Below, one piece after another: positions 29,531 through 31,534 of a DNA stretch of 31,534 bases; position 1 is the stretch's first letter; the number at the start of each line of letters is the position of its first letter. Origin of the DNA: a virus; the IMG/VR virus record IMGVR_UViG_3300022223_000282, positions 1 through 31,534 of that record, one strand, 5' to 3'. The position numbers were made by a program, and so were the translations under genes. The notes under the pieces were generated by a model. The model had not been told where the DNA came from, ran no database searches, and saw nothing but the letters and a program-made list of their open reading frames with translations.

Positions 29531-30684
29531 TTACCTCCCAACCTTTCTATAATCCGCCTGTAAGCTCTGTCTCCTACAGTGTCAAAATCTACTTCTTTCG
29601 TTATGACATTGTGTTGAGTAACGTTTACTTCTCGTATTCCGGCAGGTAAAGTTAGCATTCCTTTTCTTTCAGCTTCGTAAAAGCGTGTTTCACCCGGTGT
29701 TAAAACTCTTTCTTTCGGATGCAGATAATAATATCCTTCTGTTGGAACACTTGGAATCCCAAACTGTCCTCCTCTTCCCCATCTTCCTCCTCCGCTAACA
29801 GCTTCAAATATGGGTCCGGCAGCTTCAGCTTCTACTTTCATTCTTTCCCATGCTTCGGCAATTTCATTTATGTTTTGTATTGCTCCTTTACCATGCTCTT
29901 CTACGCTGATAGCCCAGTCAGCTTGAGCTTTCATTGCTGCATCAGCATCTTTCTGGAAAGCAAGATAGATTGGAATAGCGAAAGCAGCGACAACAGCTAG
30001 CCCACTAAGTGTTCCTGCTAACAATGTTGCTGAGCCAAAAACAGCTGTTATTGCACTTCCTAAAGAACCGAAACCTTTAGTTAAAGCAGCTATTAATCCT
30101 GCTGTGCCACCTAGCATTTTTATTGATAACGTTACCATAGCAATGTCTCCGACTATTCCTATTATGCTTGGACCTAGAGTTATCCAATAACCTATCATGC
30201 TCTGGCTTGCTTGCTTTTGTGCTGCTTCTGCGTCTTCTACTGCTTTCTGATATTGCTCTACCATGTCTTTAGCTTCAAGATAATAGACGCTGTCTTCTCC
30301 GAAGTCATGTAAGTATTGGTTCATTAAATTCTGCCATTTTGTTAACTCGGCTTTAGCGTCTGTTACATCTCGTGTTGCACGCTCAACTCTTATCATGCCA
30401 ACGTTGTATGCTTGCCATAAATTGATTAAGCGGTCTCCGATGCGTCCTATACTCTGCATTACTTGGATTGCTTGTCTAAACTCGTATGTTTGAGCTCGCT
30501 GTGTCATACGCATGCCGCTGTAAGCACGGTTTAACGCTCGTGTTGCTTCCATGTTTTCTTTCTGTGCTTGATTAAACTCTTTAACGCTGTATTTTCCTTC
30601 TTTGAAAGCTTGAACAATCTCTTTCTGGCTGCGTAAAACGTCTTCTAAACCGTAAACACGATAGACAGTTGGAATTTCAGCCAA
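29524..30684 (-). CDS. Tail tape measure protein (short)
   Basis: The product has 386 residues. It starts with coiled-coil helices (about 10-165). A hydrophobic Gly/Ala-rich stretch follows (about 165-255, with WITLGPSIIGIVGDIAMVTL), then helices, and the end has the tape-measure C-terminal pattern IPSVPTEGYYYLHPKERVL (about 317-335). The length implies a short tail, about 55-60 nm if 0.15 nm per residue applies; that factor is from siphoviruses in general. The gene precedes the hub and follows the tail completion protein, the usual order. No lytic domain is visible. Confidence 0.8.
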   Translation of the reverse strand: MAEIPTVYRVYGLEDVLRSQKEIVQAFKEGKYSVKEFNQAQKENMEATRALNRAYSGMRMTQRAQTYEFRQAIQVMQSIGRIGDRLINLWQAYNVGMIRVERATRDVTDAKAELTKWQNLMNQYLHDFGEDSVYYLEAKDMVEQYQKAVEDAEAAQKQASQSMIGYWITLGPSIIGIVGDIAMVTLSIKMLGGTAGLIAALTKGFGSLGSAITAVFGSATLLAGTLSGLAVVAAFAIPIYLAFQKDADAAMKAQADWAISVEEHGKGAIQNINEIAEAWERMKVEAEAAGPIFEAVSGGGRWGRGGQFGIPSVPTEGYYYLHPKERVLTPGETRFYEAERKGMLTLPAGIREVNVTQHNVITKEVDFDTVGDRAYRRIIERLGGKW

Positions 30685-31027
30685 GCTTGAAAACCTCCTT
30701 TAATCTTTTCCTCATCTCTTCTACGTAAAAATAGACGTTGCCGAACCAGAACGGCTGAGTTTTTATCTTTGCTGTTCCAAACTCAACGTAAGCAGCATAA
30801 GGACAATATGCTCCTAACTCAGCTTTTAGTTCAAACAAATTTAAATCTTTAACTATAATGCTTGCTTGAAGTCTTCCTGTATCTACAGGCACAATGCTTC
30901 TCGCTGCTTCTACGGTTTCTCGTGCTGCTTCTTCTAAAATTTTGAAGATTTCAGGCTTAGCTGCTTTGCTTATCTTTTCAAGTTGGAGAAGAAATTTTTC
31001 TGTTTGCATATCACATTCTACTGGCAT
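30677..31027 (-). CDS. HK97-gp10-like tail completion protein
   Basis: The product has 116 residues. VPVDTGRLQASIIV (about 46-59) and YAAYVEFGT (about 79-87) are the signature of the HK97 gp10/minor tail family that links head connector and tail tube. A Met five codons upstream is in frame; the downstream ATG at 31027 is chosen because it reduces overlap with the chaperone extension (17 bp left). The choice is not certain. It lies between the chaperone and the tape measure, as expected for a tail-assembly gene. Confidence 0.8.
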   Translation of the reverse strand: MPVECDMQTEKFLLQLEKISKAAKPEIFKILEEAARETVEAARSIVPVDTGRLQASIIVKDLNLFELKAELGAYCPYAAYVEFGTAKIKTQPFWFGNVYFYVEEMRKRLKEVFKLG

Positions 31028-31534
31028 CTTTTTCCCTCTCATAATCTTCTGAAAGTAAGATTAACTCGACTTGAACATCTCTCACATACATTTTGTTTAT
31101 CTCCTCAAACGACCATCCGTACCTTTTCGCTAGCAGATGACGGACAACATGATGGTTAAGTAAACTTTTGCTTGTTTTCTGCAGCAGCTTGACTATTCGC
31201 TTGACTCTTTTACTCGTTGCTTTTGCTCCTTTATATGTAAGGATTGTGATGGCGATTCTGCTAAAGGGAGCGTGTTTAAACTTCTTGTTGCTATGTCTAA
31301 CTCGTATCCTTCAGCTTCAGGTAAGTCTGCTATTTCTTCCGCTGTCATTTCTGGCTCTACGAGCATTTTCTGTATTCTTAATACTTTCAACTTTTTCGTG
31401 CTGGGTTTCAGCAAAAGTGTCTTTTCATCTATTTCTGTAGCTTCATCTGTTATAGTGCATGACTCACCGAATGTTAAAGGTTTCAATTTGTATGTTTTTC
31501 CTGAAATTACACTTTTGAATTCTTTAACTTCCAT
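31011..31534 (-). CDS. Tail assembly chaperone, -1 frameshift fusion (GT-like)
   Basis: From codon 87 (Asn, ending at 31274) a -1 slip continues into an 87-codon frame that ends at 31011. It has no useful start codon of its own. The fusion has 174 residues. The extension is basic and helical and ends with HHVVRHLLAKRYGWSFEEI, typical of gpT-type extensions (Tyr-Gly-Trp-Ser then Glu-Glu-Ile). The -1 frame upstream of the slip has stops near 31314, so the open overlap is short and contains the slippery site. Confidence 0.72.
31193..31534 (-). CDS. Tail assembly chaperone, short form (G-like)
   Basis: The product has 113 residues, with its ATG exactly at the right edge of the window; a further upstream start cannot be excluded. 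The N-terminal strand-helix pattern (VKEFKSVISGKTYKLKPLTF, then helices with IDEKTLLL and MTAEEIADLPEAEG) is that of small tail chaperones. Like lambda gpG, it precedes the tape measure and shares its N-terminal 87 residues with a frameshifted product. It contacts the tape measure during tail assembly and is absent from virions in known cases. Confidence 0.7.
   Translation of the reverse strand: MEVKEFKSVISGKTYKLKPLTFGESCTITDEATEIDEKTLLLKPSTKKLKVLRIQKMLVEPEMTAEEIADLPEAEGYELDIATRSLNTLPLAESPSQSLHIKEQKQRVKESSE
31262..31280 (-). promoter_or_regulatory. Slippery heptamers for programmed -1 frameshift
   Basis: In frame on the minus strand, T-TTA-AAC occupies 31280-31274 and C-CCT-TTA 31268-31262. 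Both are canonical X-XXY-YYZ heptamers. Directly after the first, GCTCCCTTTA can pair with TAAAGGAGC about 28 nt downstream (9 bp with one bulged C), a possible stimulatory stem, although its spacer is only 2 nt. Confidence 0.65.

Noticed and set aside
1-31534. CRISPR array, tRNA, integrase, insertion sequence or diversity-generating retroelement
   Set aside because: No regularly spaced repeats, cloverleaf, recombinase catalytic motifs, terminal inverted repeats with transposase or reverse transcriptase were seen on either strand.

Overview
The window looks like a large part of the genome of a head-tailed virus (Caudoviricetes type) that infects an archaeon. Virion hallmarks present are the large terminase, portal, fused prohead protease-scaffold, HK97-type capsid protein, decoration protein, tape measure, tail chaperone and hub. 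The archaeal assignment is an inference from family-B DNA polymerase, a PrimPol-helicase, AT-rich TATA-like boxes upstream of transcription units, many perfect GGAGGTGA ribosome-binding sites, U-tract terminators and a viral 7-deazaguanine pathway. I cannot name the host; no tRNA, rRNA, CRISPR array or integrase was seen.

Almost everything is transcribed leftward (minus strand) in tight operons with ATGA or TAATG overlaps. Read in that direction from the right edge, the layout is as follows. (1) 31534-26757 is a tail module: a chaperone pair that appears to need a -1 frameshift, an HK97-gp10-like protein, a short tape measure, and a hub or fibre protein with a His-x-His tail. (2) 26741-24290 holds an OB-fold protein, a Cas4-like Fe-S nuclease and two related LAGLIDADG endonucleases. 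(3) 24293-20900 is a base-modification cluster of QueE, QueD, a DpdA-like transglycosylase and FolE, interleaved with four tiny cysteine-rich ORFs that are easy to miss. (4) 20916-16562 holds PrimPol-helicase and DNA polymerase B. (5) 16560-13831 holds nucleotide metabolism and nuclease genes (AlaE-like membrane protein, MazG-like protein, nucleoside deoxyribosyltransferase-like protein, a DUF5664-RecU fusion and an HExxH protein). (6) 13823-10898 is packaging: an HNH protein, a DNA methyltransferase and TerL. (7) 10897-9202 is a regulatory region with small Zn-ribbon, winged-helix and ribbon-helix-helix genes around operator-like repeats. (8) 9201-3847 is the head module, and 3817-1 encodes surface or adhesion proteins, including a protein with about 20 copies of a GxGxDxF repeat.

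FolE, QueD and QueE would make 7-carboxy-7-deazaguanine from GTP. QueC is absent, so the base would be converted by the host or used as is, and DpdA would exchange it into viral DNA. A separate DPPY methyltransferase suggests a second layer of DNA modification. The nucleotide genes nearby fit control of the nucleotide pool. Only two convincing genes lie on the plus strand: a ribbon-helix-helix repressor (9331-9492) and a small membrane protein (27604-27807). No stretch longer than 300 bases lacks a gene; the largest gap is 10710-10897.
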